Shown: positions 23,367 to 35,549 of the stretch, in pieces | How the letters are laid out: each line of letters opens with the position of its first letter | Numbering within the stretch: the stretch's first letter is position 1 | Program-made: the position numbers and the translations under genes | NCBI GenBank assembly: GCA_038373865.1 | Contig: JAXGGA010002972.1 | Coordinates: 1-64,000, forward strand | Direction: 5' to 3' | DNA from: Uloborus plumipes | Lineage: Eukaryota; Arthropoda; Arachnida; Araneae; Uloboridae | DNA: 64,000 nt | Notes under the pieces: model-generated | What the model saw: the letters and a program-made list of their open reading frames with translations, nothing else | What the model was told of the DNA's origin: nothing | Database searches by the model: none

Positions 23367-23868
23367 CTGAAAGTGAAAGCTTCTTAGTTGCGTTTCTATA
23401 ATGGTTTGAAAAAGATAAGAGAGCTATTTCGTGCTCCTTGAAGGTCACAAAGTTGAGCCCTAGGCCCTAACGTAAGCGCTTTGTAGCCCATGGTGCCTAT
23501 GACAGGCAGAGCCCAGAGGACCGTCTTCCATCTCAGAGTCAGTGGACTGCCTCTGCTGATTTAGGATAGGTCATCAATTTTCCCTTTCATCAACTGACAA
23601 TGAAAAGGACAAACCCGAACCCTTGTTGCCGGCGGCCGACGTACGAAGAAAACAGTGGTATCGAAATACTAACACACATGTTTTCGGTTCGACAGAGTAT
23701 TCTGTAAACAGTTGTAACCCAATCGTGCAGTTGTATGCCTTTTGGTGTTTTTCTCCCACTTTGACTTTCATTGTATATTTTCTTTTTCAAAAGAAGAGCG
23801 AATTTGCAATCGTGTTTCAGTGATCATTCCAGAACAAGAAGTAATCATTACGATGACAACACCCTGGT
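23367..23868. mobile_element. Insertion UU in N, class uncertain
   Basis: Inferred from comparison with the duplicated N segment at 28100, which lacks it. Flanked by GACTTTTT (23359-23366, 23869-23876), an 8-bp duplication. Ends 'ctgaaagtg' and 'acaccctggt' are only weakly inverted. The interior is GC-richer than N ('ccggcggccgacgtacg' near 23630). May be hAT-type. Confidence 0.5.
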
Positions 23869-23979
23869 GACTTTTTTTTTCAAAATATTTTCACATATAA
23901 TTCAATCTTAAGTTTATGCTTTATATTTTAACGCTCATATTATAAAAAATCATTAAGTATATAAAAGAAGGAAAAGTTG

Positions 23980-26486
23980 CAGGGGCGGCTCCTCACTATG
24001 GGCCAGGTGGGCCGGGCCCACCCAGAAAAATTGGAAGAAAAAAAAATGCCGAATAAAACATAATCGTTTTGTATTTCAACCAACAAAAAAAGAAAAAAAC
24101 AAAACAAAACATAGGGCATAAAATATATTTTAAACCTTCAGCTCCTCCCCCCCTCCACATTGCTAATACAGCACAAAAAAGTTTTCAAACTCCATCAATT
24201 TTAGCGTTTCGCACCTAAGCGCTTCGCATTAGCACGGCTTTAAGAACGAATTCGTGGGCCAGATCAAAGCGGCCCTCGCCAAGCCCCCGATTTTAGCCAA
24301 TCGCAATGGCTGAATTAAGAAGAGCAGAGAGAGATGACACCCCATTGTAACAATCGACAAGTGGGCATTTTTTATCTGGCCCAAAATTTCCCTTTGTCCC
24401 TAACCAAAGCGGTGGAGAGGGAAGTGTCCCACTCTGGTTACAGAGGAGCAGGGAATGTCTGGCCCCTGTGTTAGGGTAGGGAGAAAACTTGCTTTTCATT
24501 CCGCTCTCTGCGTTTTTCTTTTATTGATTTTTATAACACGTCTTCTTTTTTTTTAGTCTTTCTTTTTTAATTTTCAACACCTATTACTAACAGGCATAGA
24601 GATTGCCAGTTTCATTACCCCCCCCCTCACCTATTTTCAATACAATGCATGCATATTTTATTTATTAATTTGCTTTTGAAATTCTTAATTTTTGTATGAA
24701 GACTTTATTTTTGACTTGTAGTGCGTTTGCCATTTTCTTAGTATTAGTTTGAATTCAATCTCATTTGTCGCAGTGTTGTGTTAATATATTAAAAAATCTG
24801 TAAGTATTGTATGAACTCTAGGAATTTGTCATCCTGCCGGGTGTGACATTATAAATGCTTGTAGAAGTGATAAGTATTCTTAAGCTCCAAATGCTACATT
24901 TATTTAGCCGAATCATGACTGCATTTATATCCAGGACTAACGAGAGGCTAACCCCCGCCCCCTAAAATATCAATGAAGTAGTCTGCCCCCCCCCCCCTCC
25001 CCTTCGTTGATGATCATCCCTACAACTAATATTATCACACTCAAAGGGATTTTAATGTCCGAAAAAGCACTTAGATGTTGAATAAAAAGCTTGCTACTGC
25101 GCATTTTTTCTTATATCTTATGACACGTAACATTAACCTTCTACTACAAATACACTAAAGCAGTAACCAGAAAAAACAAAACTTAAAACATGGAACGTTC
25201 ATAAAAATATTGAGTGGATCAAAGTCTACTGTATATAAAAACTATATTCAGCTTAAAATGTATAAATGAATACATTTATTTTGTAAATTATTATTATTTT
25301 ACAAATTGCTTCATAATTCAAGAAACACGTGGACATAAAATTTCGCAACATTTAAAAACTATATTTTGCAATATATTTTCCTGAAGGTTTATAATATATG
25401 AAATATTAAATATTGTTTAAAAGCAATCTAGTTAAATAAATATATTATATCAAAGTTTAATAACGGTACCTAATGTTTGGAAAAAACTAGGCGTTCTGCA
25501 AGATTTTTTATTTCTAACATATGAGCATATAACACGTTACTATGACTGTCAGTCAAATCATGTATCCGAAAAGGTTATTACCAGTTAAGCAAATATTCTG
25601 ATAAACATAATTAAATTAGTCAGTTATCCGTGTTTTAATTTTAATGGTATTCGAACCGTTAGTCAAGATTCTTTAATTTTGATTATATTGTAAGAAAAAT
25701 AAGTGTTTTAATATTGTTATGTACTCTTTGTGTATTTCCTGAAAATAATTCGATTCATCTCATTACTAGTTTGAGTATGACCATAGGTAAGCGAGTGGGA
25801 CCATAACTGGTCAAACTCCAGTGTATTCCAATTTATTTAAAAACATATACATGCATTAAAATTGAAAGTATCATAGCTATAAAAGTGACATTTTAAAGTT
25901 CTAACACCGTTAGGATTTGTTTTTTCATGAATTAAAATTGCAACATTTGTATCCAAATTAAAAAAAAAATGTAAGCATGCCTAGATCTAGTCATTTACTT
26001 TATGAGTTCCTTAATTTGATAGAGGCTTTCAGAAAGTCATGGTGCAGATTGTCGAAATTTTTAGGGGGAGAGAGGGGGTGTTTTTAAGCAGAAATTTTCT
26101 TTTTCTTTTTGAGTGTAGTCCCGTAATGTTTGAGGAGGTGCGCCGCTTTGAGGCGTGACACTTTTGATGTGATGAATATTTTCACTGTCCGAAAATGGCA
26201 AAATTATGAGAGAAACATTAGTGATATTTTGAAAGTCGGTCGTCTGTGGAAAACATTGTCATTAGTATTACATTGATCGCTTAAGGCTGGTGTAACATTT
26301 AAAATATAAAACATATGTATCAAATCAAATGTGAGATAATTTTGCAATGCAAATTTGTAATATTATTTTAAGTCGCTCAGCATTAGTTTACTAACTGTTG
26401 TTTCCTTCATTTTATCTGTGTAAGCATTAGTGGGGAAAGATATAATTGCGGGCCCACCCACTAAGTTAAGGCACGAGCCGCCACTG
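23980..26486. mobile_element. Family O, 2.5-kb hAT-type element nested in N
   Basis: CAGGGGCGGCTCCTCACTAT at left and inverted CAGTGGCGGCTCGTGCC at right. The perfect 8-bp TSD AAAAGTTG is at 23972-23979 and 26487-26494. 'gggcccaccca' is next to both ends. Its first third contains an unusual GC-rich pocket (24190-24500). No long ORF, so it is non-autonomous or decayed. Confidence 0.9.
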
Positions 26487-27114
26487 AAAAGTTGTGTATT
26501 TAAAGATTTTTAAAACATGTTTTATGTGCTTGTTTTAACGTCTGATTTATTTTTAAGTGTTAATTATCTTTTTGCATTTAGAATAATTTCAATACACTTT
26601 TATTGATGTTTATCGTTTTATTTTCACGTTTTTAGTGGCAATAATAGCATTTCAGTGTACCTCAAAACTGTGACATATAAAATGGTCATACACGCAGAAA
26701 ATAAATAAACAAGTAAATAAATAAGATAAATAAATAAATAAACTCATTAGATGCAATCATTAGTTGCTATCATCTCTATGATATTAGTAAATCAAAAATC
26801 ATAATTTCTCAACTATGACATTGTTGCTGCGAAGGAGCATTCAAGGTTCGTATTCTTCCTAAAATTCCATTGCATCACCTAAAATTCCTAAAATTTTGCC
26901 GGTGTTCTTAAAAAAAGTTGGAAAACTTAACAAGGTTCTGTTTGGGAGAATTTAATTGACTTTTTACGAAGTATTTTATTGCAAAAACACGTTTTTTTTG
27001 CTGTGGACATTTTACAAAATATTTTGTTATAAAAACTGACACAGTTTTCATTTTAGAACGGACCTTTTACAAAATTCTTCTGAAAAACGAGCAATTTAAT
27101 CTTTAAAACATATG

Positions 27115-27782
27115 CAGTCAACGCTCGATATAACGACTATCTCCGTCCCGCAGAAAAATGTCTTTATAATGAGTAGTCGCAACGAGTAGTAAGAGCTAGA
27201 ACTTTTGAAAAATTATGCATCATGCATGTTCAGAAGTTTCATTAAAATTGGATATTTTTTAAGTATTTGAACAAAGTACTAAAATTATTTTCTTTCATTG
27301 GAATTGAAGAATATATTAGTGCTAAACACTGTAACAAAATATTAAACAGATTTTAAATTAGAAAATGTAGGGAAAAAATTATTGCACTTATAAATCATTT
27401 ATTCCACGAACAAAAAATTAGAAATAACTGTTTGCTTTTTTGCAAAACGTAGTTTTCCATTTCGGTTATAGATGGTACATAGTGTCCAGTACTTTGTTTG
27501 CCTTACGGGAAAAAAAAAACATTTTAAATTCTTAATAGAAATAGAAACATTTTCTATGCTATAAGCTATCATTATATCCTTCTTCATCCGAAGATGTACA
27601 GGATACATTAATTTCTTCCCCCCTGAATTTGGTCGCTATATTAGATTAAACGATACAGAAAGGTCGTTATAACCAAAGCAAATTAACATAGAGTATATAG
27701 AGATAAAGTTGGGGTATTTCTTGATTGTCGTTATAATGGGATGGTCATTATAATGTGTGGTCGTTATACCGAGCGTCGACTG
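27115..27782. mobile_element. Family P copy 1, pogo/Tigger-type MITE
   Basis: CAGTCAACGCTCGATATAAC at left and inverted CAGTCGACGCTCGGTATAAC at right, with TA at the right flank and a mutated TG at the left. Same family as the short copies at 31931 and 43353 but with a longer interior. Nested in N. Confidence 0.85.
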
Positions 27783-28560
27783 TATTATATAATATTGATT
27801 ACTAGTAGGCAGATTATAAAATATATGTATAAATTGCAAATTTATATTTTTCATGGTAAATTTTTACCGAAATAAATAAACGGTTCATTTAACAGAATAT
27901 TATAAAAATATTACTTGCTGTGCAATTTTGAATGATGTTTTAAAGAAGGTTTAAATTTCACATGCTTCACTTTCCTTTCACTGAAATGATAAAGTAAACA
28001 CTAGCCCACTAAAACTTGACCCTCTTACAAAATTTCTGGATCCGCCTGTACACACACACACACACTCAATAATCGAAAATTAGCCTTGTAATTGTGTAAT
28101 TTGACTTTTTTTTTTCCAAACTATTTTCACATATAATTTAATCTTAGTTTATAGGATTTATATTTTAATGCTCATATTATTTCTATCAATGAGTATATAA
28201 AAGAATAAAAAGTTGTGTATTAATAGATTTTTAAAACATTTTATGTTTAAAAAATTTTAAATTTTACACGAGAATTTTATTTTTAAGAATTTCATAATTC
28301 CAATATTGATTACATGTAGACAATTTATAAATTTCCAATTTGTATTTTCCGTGATAATATTTTTTTACCAAAATAAATAAATGGTTAATTTAATAGAATA
28401 TAATAAAAAATATTACTTGCTGTGCAATATTGTATGATGTTTTAAAGAAGATTTAAATTTTACATGCTTCATTTTCCTTCCCCTTAACTAATAAGGTGCA
28501 CCAAAACTTGACCCCCTAAAAAAAAATTCTGGATCCTCCTTTGTATATATATATATAATA
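27783..28560 (+). repeat. Internal tandem duplication of N
   Basis: Sequence from about 28077 to 28560 repeats material found, interrupted by O and P1, at 23868-23980, 26489-26540 and 27790-28060. Diagnostic shared blocks are 'attttcacatataat', 'attacttgctgtgcaat' and 'ttctggatcc'. The second unit is uninterrupted and served to confirm the O and UU insertion boundaries. A CA microsatellite (near 28050) and a TA tract (near 28545) separate the units. Confidence 0.75.
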
Positions 28561-28745
28561 TATATTCCTCTCAAAGCTGTAATCGTGTAATCGAAATCGT
28601 AATCGATTACATTTTTTTTCGTAATCTAATCGTTGCTGTAATCGTAATAGCGATTTGGCAGAGGGCTGTAATCGCAATCGTAATTGTAATCTCTAATTTT
28701 TCATGCTCGTAATCATAATCGTAATCGATTACATTTTCTCGTAAT

Positions 28746-29890
28746 TAGGGATGCACCGATAAGCAAATTGGCCGATTACCGATTACCGATTAATCGGCGA
28801 ATGAGAATCGGCCGATTAATCGGCAGAGCCGATTAATGTTCGGATTCATTATTTTTAATATTATCAATTTCACCCTCATTGTTTTTACCCTTTCTAATAC
28901 AATTCCGATTTTTAAAAATGGTTACTTATTTGTTTTTGACAAAAGATTTGTTTTTCTCCATTTTTCCATGCTAAATAATTTCAAAATTTTATCAACTTCC
29001 TTTGAAATTTAAAAATATTTTTGTAAATAAAATTACATTAACACACTAGACATAATAGTTATTAAAACAAATGGGGGGGGGGGGCTGTGATGAGCACATT
29101 AATTTAGGGGTGTTCTTAATTTAAATTTAATTTTCAACTATAAGTAGCCATTTAATTCAGGACTTGTTCTTTGAAAATTAGAGGTTACTTAAAAGCAATA
29201 AGCCAAAGAGAAAAATATTGAAACATGAAAAATGTTGCAACATTGTCTATAAGTGTAGATTTATTCAGAATAGGAATATTAAATTATTAAATCATTTATA
29301 TCAACTGAGAGGCAATTTATTATTATTATTGTTATTTTGTATTTCATTCTTTGAATTATTTGTTTTGTTTTTACTCATTACACTTTCGTAAAACGTGTAA
29401 TTCTTGTATGCAGAAAATTATTCATTTCTTGTTTATAAATTTATCCATCGTAGTATTGTGTTCAAAAATCGTTGAATTAATTTTATTTAAAATATCTTTT
29501 CCGCCGGTTGATCAGCAAAATTTGACTGATTATAAATGAAATGAAATATTCATGTTTTTGAATTCCAATTTAAAATTTCCGGAATTTGCAGAGGGTTATC
29601 CTTTAATATTCCAATCAGTTTTACGTTTTCTATGAACTATTTGTTTTGGTTTTACTCTGTACACACTTTCATACTGTATGTTATAGTAAGGATTTCAGAA
29701 AATTACATTTATTTACTGTTAATAAAACCATTTGTCATAGTTTCTTGGTAAAGGTATACTTTAAAATATAATATAAAAGACTTAAAAAATTTGCCGATTA
29801 ATCGGCAAGATTTTACCGATTATAAATAATCGGCAAAGTGGCCGATTATGGCCGATTAATCGGTACTGCCGATTAATCGGTGCATCCCTA
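28746..29890. mobile_element. Family M copy 2, hAT-type element nested in N
   Basis: TAGGGATGCACCGAT at both ends and the perfect 8-bp TSD CTCGTAAT (28738-28745, 29891-29898). The subterminal palindrome GCCGATTAATCGGC recurs several times on each side. No transposase. 1,145 bp. Confidence 0.93.
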
Positions 29891-30305
29891 CTCGTAATTG
29901 ACTCCAAGCCTGGTGTACGTGCTACCCGAAATTGGCCTCATCTGGTTTGCCCGTACAGCGTACGGGCATCGATATTTTCAGATTTCCTTTTCTGGTTTTC
30001 CCAAACTGTTCGGAAAATTGTAAACCTCAAAATTCACAGTAAGTGTGAGAGAAATTTTTGCATAATTTGTAAACCATTCATTACTGCCTGCAGAATGTAC
30101 TTGAAAAAAGCAAATATTTAGGGATTTTGTGACCAAAATTGCAAAATAAAAAATATTGTAAAAGCGTTGAAAACGAAAAAAAAAAAAAATTAAAAATTCT
30201 TTATATTCTTATTCTGTTAAGTATGGTACTTAACTATATGCAATAAAAAAATATGCCTTTTTTGGAAGTATTTCTGGTAAAATAATTGACCGCTTAAAGG
30301 GTTAA

Positions 30306-31297
30306 AATAAAAAAAGGTTTCTTTCGACATTATTCGTACCATTAATAAATACAATAATTAATACAAATATAAATTTCATAAGAATTTTTCTTGTTCAAAG
30401 AGCGTTTCTTTTTCCAATCGCATAAAGAGCTCCTCGAAGGCCCGCCAGCTTCTTCATTGTCACGTGACAAGTCTTCGGACTCTTATTGAAGCGATTATTT
30501 GTGGGAAGTTGTTATTGTTTCGATCATGTCAACCTGGGCTATGTAAAAAATTACCAAATTTAAAATAAAAAAAAAGAAATGCAATTATTAATGTTCTTGA
30601 ACTCACAATTGAGTATGTGTGTCATTAGAACTTAGTTAAAGTTTAACAATAAAAATAGGTAGATAAAGGAAAAAAAGTAACATTATTTAAGGATTTTTAC
30701 CTAAAAATGACATATGCTAAATCGCCCTCATTAATCTATAACTAAGACTTCTGAATCGTTAAAACATGAAAAAAAAAAAAACTAATGTGGCATCACATGA
30801 GCTCCTGGTGTGACTACCAAATAATTAACAATATTTTTTAAATGAAAACTCAAAGGAAATGAGTGTATGTCCTCGGACACGCGAGTTTAAAGGAATTGTT
30901 CTTAAACGTATACTTTTAGAACGAACTTTTAAACTTTCTTTGAATTCTTAGACACTTTTCTTACTCTTATTATATTATACTGTAAATATAGAGAATGTAA
31001 CTCGAAAGGAAAGTGATGCTTTTGTTGTGTCGTCTGAGACATGAAAATGCAACAACAAAAGCTAATTGAACGTATTAAAAGAACGAAAGTGCAACGTTAA
31101 GTTGACTTCCCCTTGGTTATTGATACAGGAAAGAGATACAGGAAAGAGTGTTTTACAGAGATTCATGTTTTGCCAATGCCGACAGTTTCAAAATGCCAGC
31201 CCGATACTGAATTCGTCATATTTTGGGAGTCACATTTTTTGCCAACTTGCTGGAAAAAAGCTTTTTAGTATAGTACCGCCAAATTTGCTGCTTTACT
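30306..31297. other. No feature recognised
   Basis: About 1 kb of AT-rich sequence, slightly more mixed at 30410-30530 ('gtcacgtgacaag'). No TIR pair or convincing ORF. Confidence 0.45.
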
Positions 31298-31700
31298 CAG
31301 GGCCCGATTAAGATATCCCGGGCAACGGGTCTCTTTTGTGGCCTCCTGCATTCAAACGTTACAATTTTAACCCATTAATGCCTGACACTTTTCTCCCCAA
31401 AGATATTTGGAGAAGATATTTGGACCGTTGGGTCCAGAGATTCCAACGGTTATGTGCTGCAATCTGTTAATAATTAATTGAAATAACACCAAAGTAGTAA
31501 TTTAATGCTATTATTTTTTTGAAATGCTCATTTCTGGGAAATTCAGACACTTTTTGGACCGCCCCTAAAAGGAACGCTAGGCATTAATGGGTTAAGCGTT
31601 GAATAAAGTAATTTTAGCCATAGACTGAAGTACTTTCAGTTCCCTAACAGCGGAGGCCCTAGAGCAGGGCCTAGTTGGCCTATTCAGTAATCAGGTCCTG
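31298..31700. mobile_element. Family W copy 1, hAT-type element carrying R1
   Basis: CAGGGCCCGATTAAGATATC at left and inverted CAGGACCTGATTACTGAATA at right; both termini match W2 at 48768. The immediate flanks do not form a clear TSD. Interrupted by piggyBac-like R1. Confidence 0.7.
31371..31591 (+). mobile_element. Family R copy 1, piggyBac-like MITE
   Basis: TIR CCCATTAATGCCT at both ends with flanking TTAA (31367-31370, 31592-31595). 221 bp, non-coding, inside W1. Matches R2 in opposite orientation. Confidence 0.9.
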
Positions 31701-31930
31701 AATTCCGTTTGCATTAAAATTAACATTGATTAGCCCCCACCCCCTCCACCCCAAAGAAAATCGAGAAAGATCGGAACATGAGATATTCGATTGCAACCAA
31801 AGAGAGATATGCACGATGAAATCCTATACAGACCCAACGAAATAAATGACAATTTTCTACGATTTGCTTCCGTTGAGCAGTGCGTGATGCGTGATACGCT
31901 TATCAAAAAACTCCAACGTACGTACGTATA

Positions 31931-32106
31931 CAGTCGACGCTCGATATAACGACCGTCTCCGTCCTACAGAAAACGGTCTTTATAAAGAGTGGTCGCTATA
32001 AGAGGTAGAACATAGTGTATGCTGGGATACAGTTGGGAGTTTTCTCACCGGTCGTTATATTAGGATGATCTTTGTAACGAGTGGTCGTTATAACGAGCGT
32101 CGACTG
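31931..32106. mobile_element. Family P copy 2, pogo/Tigger-type MITE
   Basis: CAGTCGACGCTCGATATAAC at both ends, TA flanks. 176-bp palindromic element with the subterminal repeat 'cggtctttataaagagtggtc'-type block. Confidence 0.9.
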
Positions 32107-32272
32107 TATCACCAAAAGTATTGGGACACTTTAAAAAATTCCCATTTTTACGGATTTCTCTAGAAATTCGAGACCAATTATTCCGTAACTTTTGTCACAT
32201 AAAATATAAGCTTCAGCTGACGTTTCCCAGTAAAATTTAAATCACCTATGTATTTAAAAAGTTAGCGGGAGG

Positions 32273-32749
32273 CAGGGGTGCCCACAGGAGGGGGGGATTA
32301 TGGCTCAAGTTGCGCCATCAAAATTTTTTGGGGGGATTTTTTTAATTTAATTTATTTATTTATTTTAAATTATTTACTGATTTTTTTAATTTAAATATTT
32401 CATTAAGTTTTTTAATTTAAATATTACATTAAGTTTTTTAATTTAAATTATTTCTTGATTATTATTTATTTATTATTTTTTTTTTTTTTATTTATTTATT
32501 GTTTTTATACATGTTGTATGTGCTTGGAATGTCTGGAAGGGCAAAAAAAGCGATTATATCCTGCGCATAATTAGTTCTTTTAAAAAATTAAAATTATAAA
32601 AAAATAGTTATAATTTAAATAAATAAATAAATAATATTTAAAAAAAATAAATAAAATAAAAAGAGGGGTAAAAATAAAAATAAAAAGAGGGTTTTAAAAA
32701 ATTTTGGGGGGAATTTGCGCCAATGAGCTTGGGGGGGGAGGCACCCCTG
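32273..32749 (+). mobile_element. Family B copy 5, hAT-type MITE
   Basis: CAGGGGTGCCCAC...GGCACCCCTG with the perfect 8-bp TSD GCGGGAGG (32265-32272, 32750-32757). Complete copy, 477 bp, nested in T1. The clearest reference for the family. Confidence 0.95.
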
Positions 32750-32801
32750 GCGGGAGGAGTTTTTCAATCATCTTTCATCGAAAATAGCTGGGATAAGATG
32801 T

Positions 32802-32997
32802 CAGGGGGCACGGTGGAATAGAGGTAGAGTATTCTCCTAGTAAGCAAGTGGTCCCGGGTTCGAATCCCGCCCTGCCCGAGGATGTTTTTTCAACCTCTCT
32901 ATGCCATAAATCTGTCCTGTGTTTGTCAGGAGGCAAGGCGTATAGTACGCAATCCTCATGTATGTCAAAGCTGATGGCTTCTATATAAAAAAAAAGA
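32802..32997 (+). mobile_element. tRNA-derived SINE
   Basis: tRNA-like head with an A-box-like block (32814-32831) and a B box GGTTCGAATCC (32857-32867). A non-tRNA body follows, then an A-rich tail 'ataaaaaaaaagaa'. TSD ATAAGATGT/ATAAGGTGT (32793-32801, 32998-33006). T2 has the equivalent sequence without the insertion, so the boundaries are secure. Not a functional tRNA: the acceptor stem does not pair properly and the body continues past it. Confidence 0.85.
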
Positions 32998-33444
32998 ATA
33001 AGGTGTTAAGTTTAGAAATTAATTTACATACTACGATTATTTTTCTTTCGTGAAAGTAACACCTATATTCACGAAGATCTAAACATTTCTTTCAAAACTG
33101 CCAATTTTATTTGCTGTTAGCCTATAACACGTAGAGTTTTCCGTCTTACCATACTCTAGAAAACTTGATAAGCATACAGAAAAAAATATAACATTAAAAT
33201 TTCAAATAAAAATATTGAAATTTTAACATTAAAGCAATTAATTTTTCTCTGCGCATGCGAGAAGGATAGCCATTTACAACTTAAAAAATTTCGCAATCAT
33301 ATAGAGCCCGCAACTCATTAAAAAAAAATCAAGTTCAGTTTCTTAAAAATTTAGAAAGATAAGAAAAAATTTTCTTCTGAAAGTAGGTATTTCAACGTAA
33401 AAACAATAAAAAATGTAAATGGCTGATCTCTAAAAACAACTCGT

Positions 33445-33554
33445 CCCAAGTAGCACACTTCGTCTTTTAAAGGTTGTAAAATGGTATTAACGTTGTAACA
33501 ACGGATTAAAAACGTTTATAAAACGTTAAAACGTTTTTTGTGCTATCTGGGGTA
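33445..33554. mobile_element. Very short TIR element
   Basis: CCCAAGTAGCACA at left and inverted CCCCAGATAGCACA at right enclose about 110 bp rich in 'aacgtt' repeats. Flanking TSD not resolved. The class is uncertain. Confidence 0.5.
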
Positions 33555-33555
33555 G

Positions 33556-34260
33556 TGCAAATGTGCACTGAAGTATTGGTATACTTTCGTTCGCACTAAA
33601 GTATTGGTAAATGTGTTTGTATACTTTCGAAAATTCATACTTTTACGGATTTCTAGAGAAATAAGAGACCAAGTGTTCTGTTCTGCAACTTCTGTCACAT
33701 AAAACACAGGCTTCAGCTAACATTTCCCAATAAAATTTAAAGCACTCATGTATTTAGGGGACAAAAAGAGGGGGAAGGGAAACAAAAACTTTTTTTAATC
33801 GTCCTTCCTCGTAAATAGCTGGGAAAAAGCTGTAAATTTCAGAAATTAATTTATGCAAAACTGTGTACAGTAATTATACATCTTTTCTTAGGAAGTAGCA
33901 CCTATATTCACGAGGATATGAACATTTCTTACAAAACTGTCAATTGTAATTGCAAGTTTTTGGCTAATAGCACGCAGAGTTTTCCGTCAAAACAGACAGA
34001 AGAGATGACAGCGTACAAGAGAAATATAACACTAAGAGTTCAAACGAAAGTGTTGCAAATTCATTGAATTATGAACATTTTAATTAATTAATTTTCCACG
34101 GTGAGTGCGTGAAAATAGCAATTTATAACTACAACAAGAAGTTCTGTCAAGAACTAAACGAGCAACGAGCCTATTTTCCCGTACATCGACATCGGCATTT
34201 CTAGCATCTGATCAATATTCTCTTGAATATCTGAAACTGAAAATTATGTCAAACATACCT
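33556..34260 (+). mobile_element. Family T copy 2
   Basis: Aligns with T1 across 'tacggatttct', 'cttcagct', 'aatagctggg', 'cacctatattcacga' and 'gagttttccgtc' but lacks B5 and the SINE. The left end carries repeated 'aagtattggtatactttcg' units. Decayed and non-coding. Confidence 0.6.
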
Positions 34261-35140
34261 TTATAGCACTTAAAGCTGATTTCTAAAAGCAAAATATACC
34301 CCTCTCATCAGATGAAATGGACACGTAAAAAGTAAATAAACGAGTAAATAAAGTTTTGTCGCACCTTTTAAAGAATAACTGTTATAGTTCTTCCGTAGAA
34401 AAATTTCACAATCGTTTTCAAATGAAAAAAAATTAATAAATAAAATAAAAGTACAAAGAACATCAAAACACATTTTATCAAAGAAAGAAAAAAAAACCTC
34501 GTTCGTTAATAAAATGTCTCGAATTTTATTTTTAATCTGTTGCCAGTTGTTAAATATAAATAAAGAATAAAATGCTCTCGTGAATGAAAAATTTTTGTAA
34601 ACAAAAAAAATCGTCTGCCAAAAAAATAAATAAATAAATAAATAAAAATAATAATAATAAATTAAACAAAAAAAATGAATAAAGAAATAAAAAATCGTCT
34701 GCCCAGTCAGTCATTTTTTTCTGAGCCTGCATTTCCACCATGTTTGCGGAGACGGAATCAGAGTCCTCACAGAAGATTTTTCAGAAAAGTACTTTACATA
34801 CATTTTTTTTTATCAAAACCGTTTTCTTACAAAGTTAGTTTGAAGGAAATCCGCCTTTAAGTTCAGAATCAACATTCAATTTAAATTTCCCAGTAGGCGC
34901 TCATGTTAAATTTTTTTCTGAACGCTTCATCATTGAACGAAAAATGGTTCAAATTGAAAAGTGAAACATGGGAATGAGTCTATCCGAGATCTTTCGAACA
35001 AAAAAAAAAAAAGTTTATTCAATTCGGACGGTTCACTTAAAAGTTATTAGGTGGAGAAGGTTACTTGAACGGTTCAATGTTGAACGAAAAAATGTTCAAA
35101 TGACGATATTTTTTAGATGCATTAAGCCACTTTTAATCCT
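34261..35140. other. AT-rich, no feature recognised
   Basis: Simple AAAT repeats near 34620-34680 and short frames on both strands. A 'gaacggttcaatgttgaacgaaaaatg'-like pair (34920-35095) hints at a short degenerate repeat. Nothing firmer. Confidence 0.4.
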
Positions 35141-35294
35141 ACAAGTACTCAGCGATCTCCTTTTTACCTAGCTCGTTTTTCATAGGCAAACGTCACGCTG
35201 ACGTCACGATGTTTTTATCAAGAAACGTTCTAATGTAATTCATTTCCAGTCGCGATTGTAATTTGCGATTGCCTGTTTCACTTGAATCCCTGCC
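35141..35294 (-). mobile_element. Family S partial copy, inverted (S0)
   Basis: Reverse complement of the left half of S1. It ends at an intact terminus TGCC followed by TAA. It shares S1's private variant 'aatcgcgactgg', absent from S2, S3 and S4, and has a deletion of about 30 bp in 'gctag...gagatc'. It forms an inverted repeat with S1 across a spacer of about 255 bp. Confidence 0.85.
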
Positions 35295-35549
35295 TAAATC
35301 ATTTTTATGCTTCAACTTATAAGAAAAATGCAGTCGAATGTCTTAAAAATTTACCAGCGATCTGATGAGCAGTGTCTTAATGATTTTCCAATGTTCAATG
35401 AATCAAAAGAGATTGTCCACAAATAATATGTTTTTATCACGAATCACTCCTTAGAAAATGCTAAAGGATTGAAAACAAATGTTCCATTTTTCGAATGATC
35501 CCTAACGATTCGTCACCTATCCAAGAATAATTGAAATTTGGCTCATTAA

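Larger units (their letters stand above)
23158..29912 (+). mobile_element. Family N, hAT-type element, host to a multi-level nest
   Basis: TIR CAGGCTTGGAGT at both ends and the perfect 8-bp TSD GTGTACGT (23150-23157, 29913-29920). The terminal several hundred bases are full of 'gtaatcg' and 'cgattac' units on both strands. Inside are UU, O, P1 and M2 plus an internal duplication. No transposase frame remains. It is therefore non-autonomous or decayed, with an own length near 2 kb. Confidence 0.88.
23126..30301. mobile_element. Family Q, piggyBac-like MITE, split by N
   Basis: TIR CCCTTTAAGCGGT at both ends with flanking TTAA (23122-23125, 30302-30305), the piggyBac signature. Only about 33 bp at left and about 380 bp at right belong to Q. 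The remaining 6.75 kb is the nested element N. It contains repeats of 'gcccgtacggtgtacg'. Non-coding. Confidence 0.82.
32109..33440 (+). mobile_element. Family T copy 1, Tc1/mariner-like non-autonomous element
   Basis: Begins 'ccaaaagtattgggacactt', a Tc1/mariner-like terminus. Aligns with the copies at 33556 and, inverted, at 36528. Contains nested B5 and the SINE; T2 supplies the empty-site sequence for both. No transposase frame. Confidence 0.6.

Noticed and set aside
28560..28745. CRISPR-like array from repeated 'gtaatcg' units
   Set aside because: Units are short, irregular and on both strands. They are subterminal repeats of hAT-type element N in a eukaryotic genome.
32802..32880. Functional tRNA gene
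   Set aside because: Has A and B boxes but no proper acceptor/anticodon stems, and continues into a SINE body with A-rich tail and TSDs.
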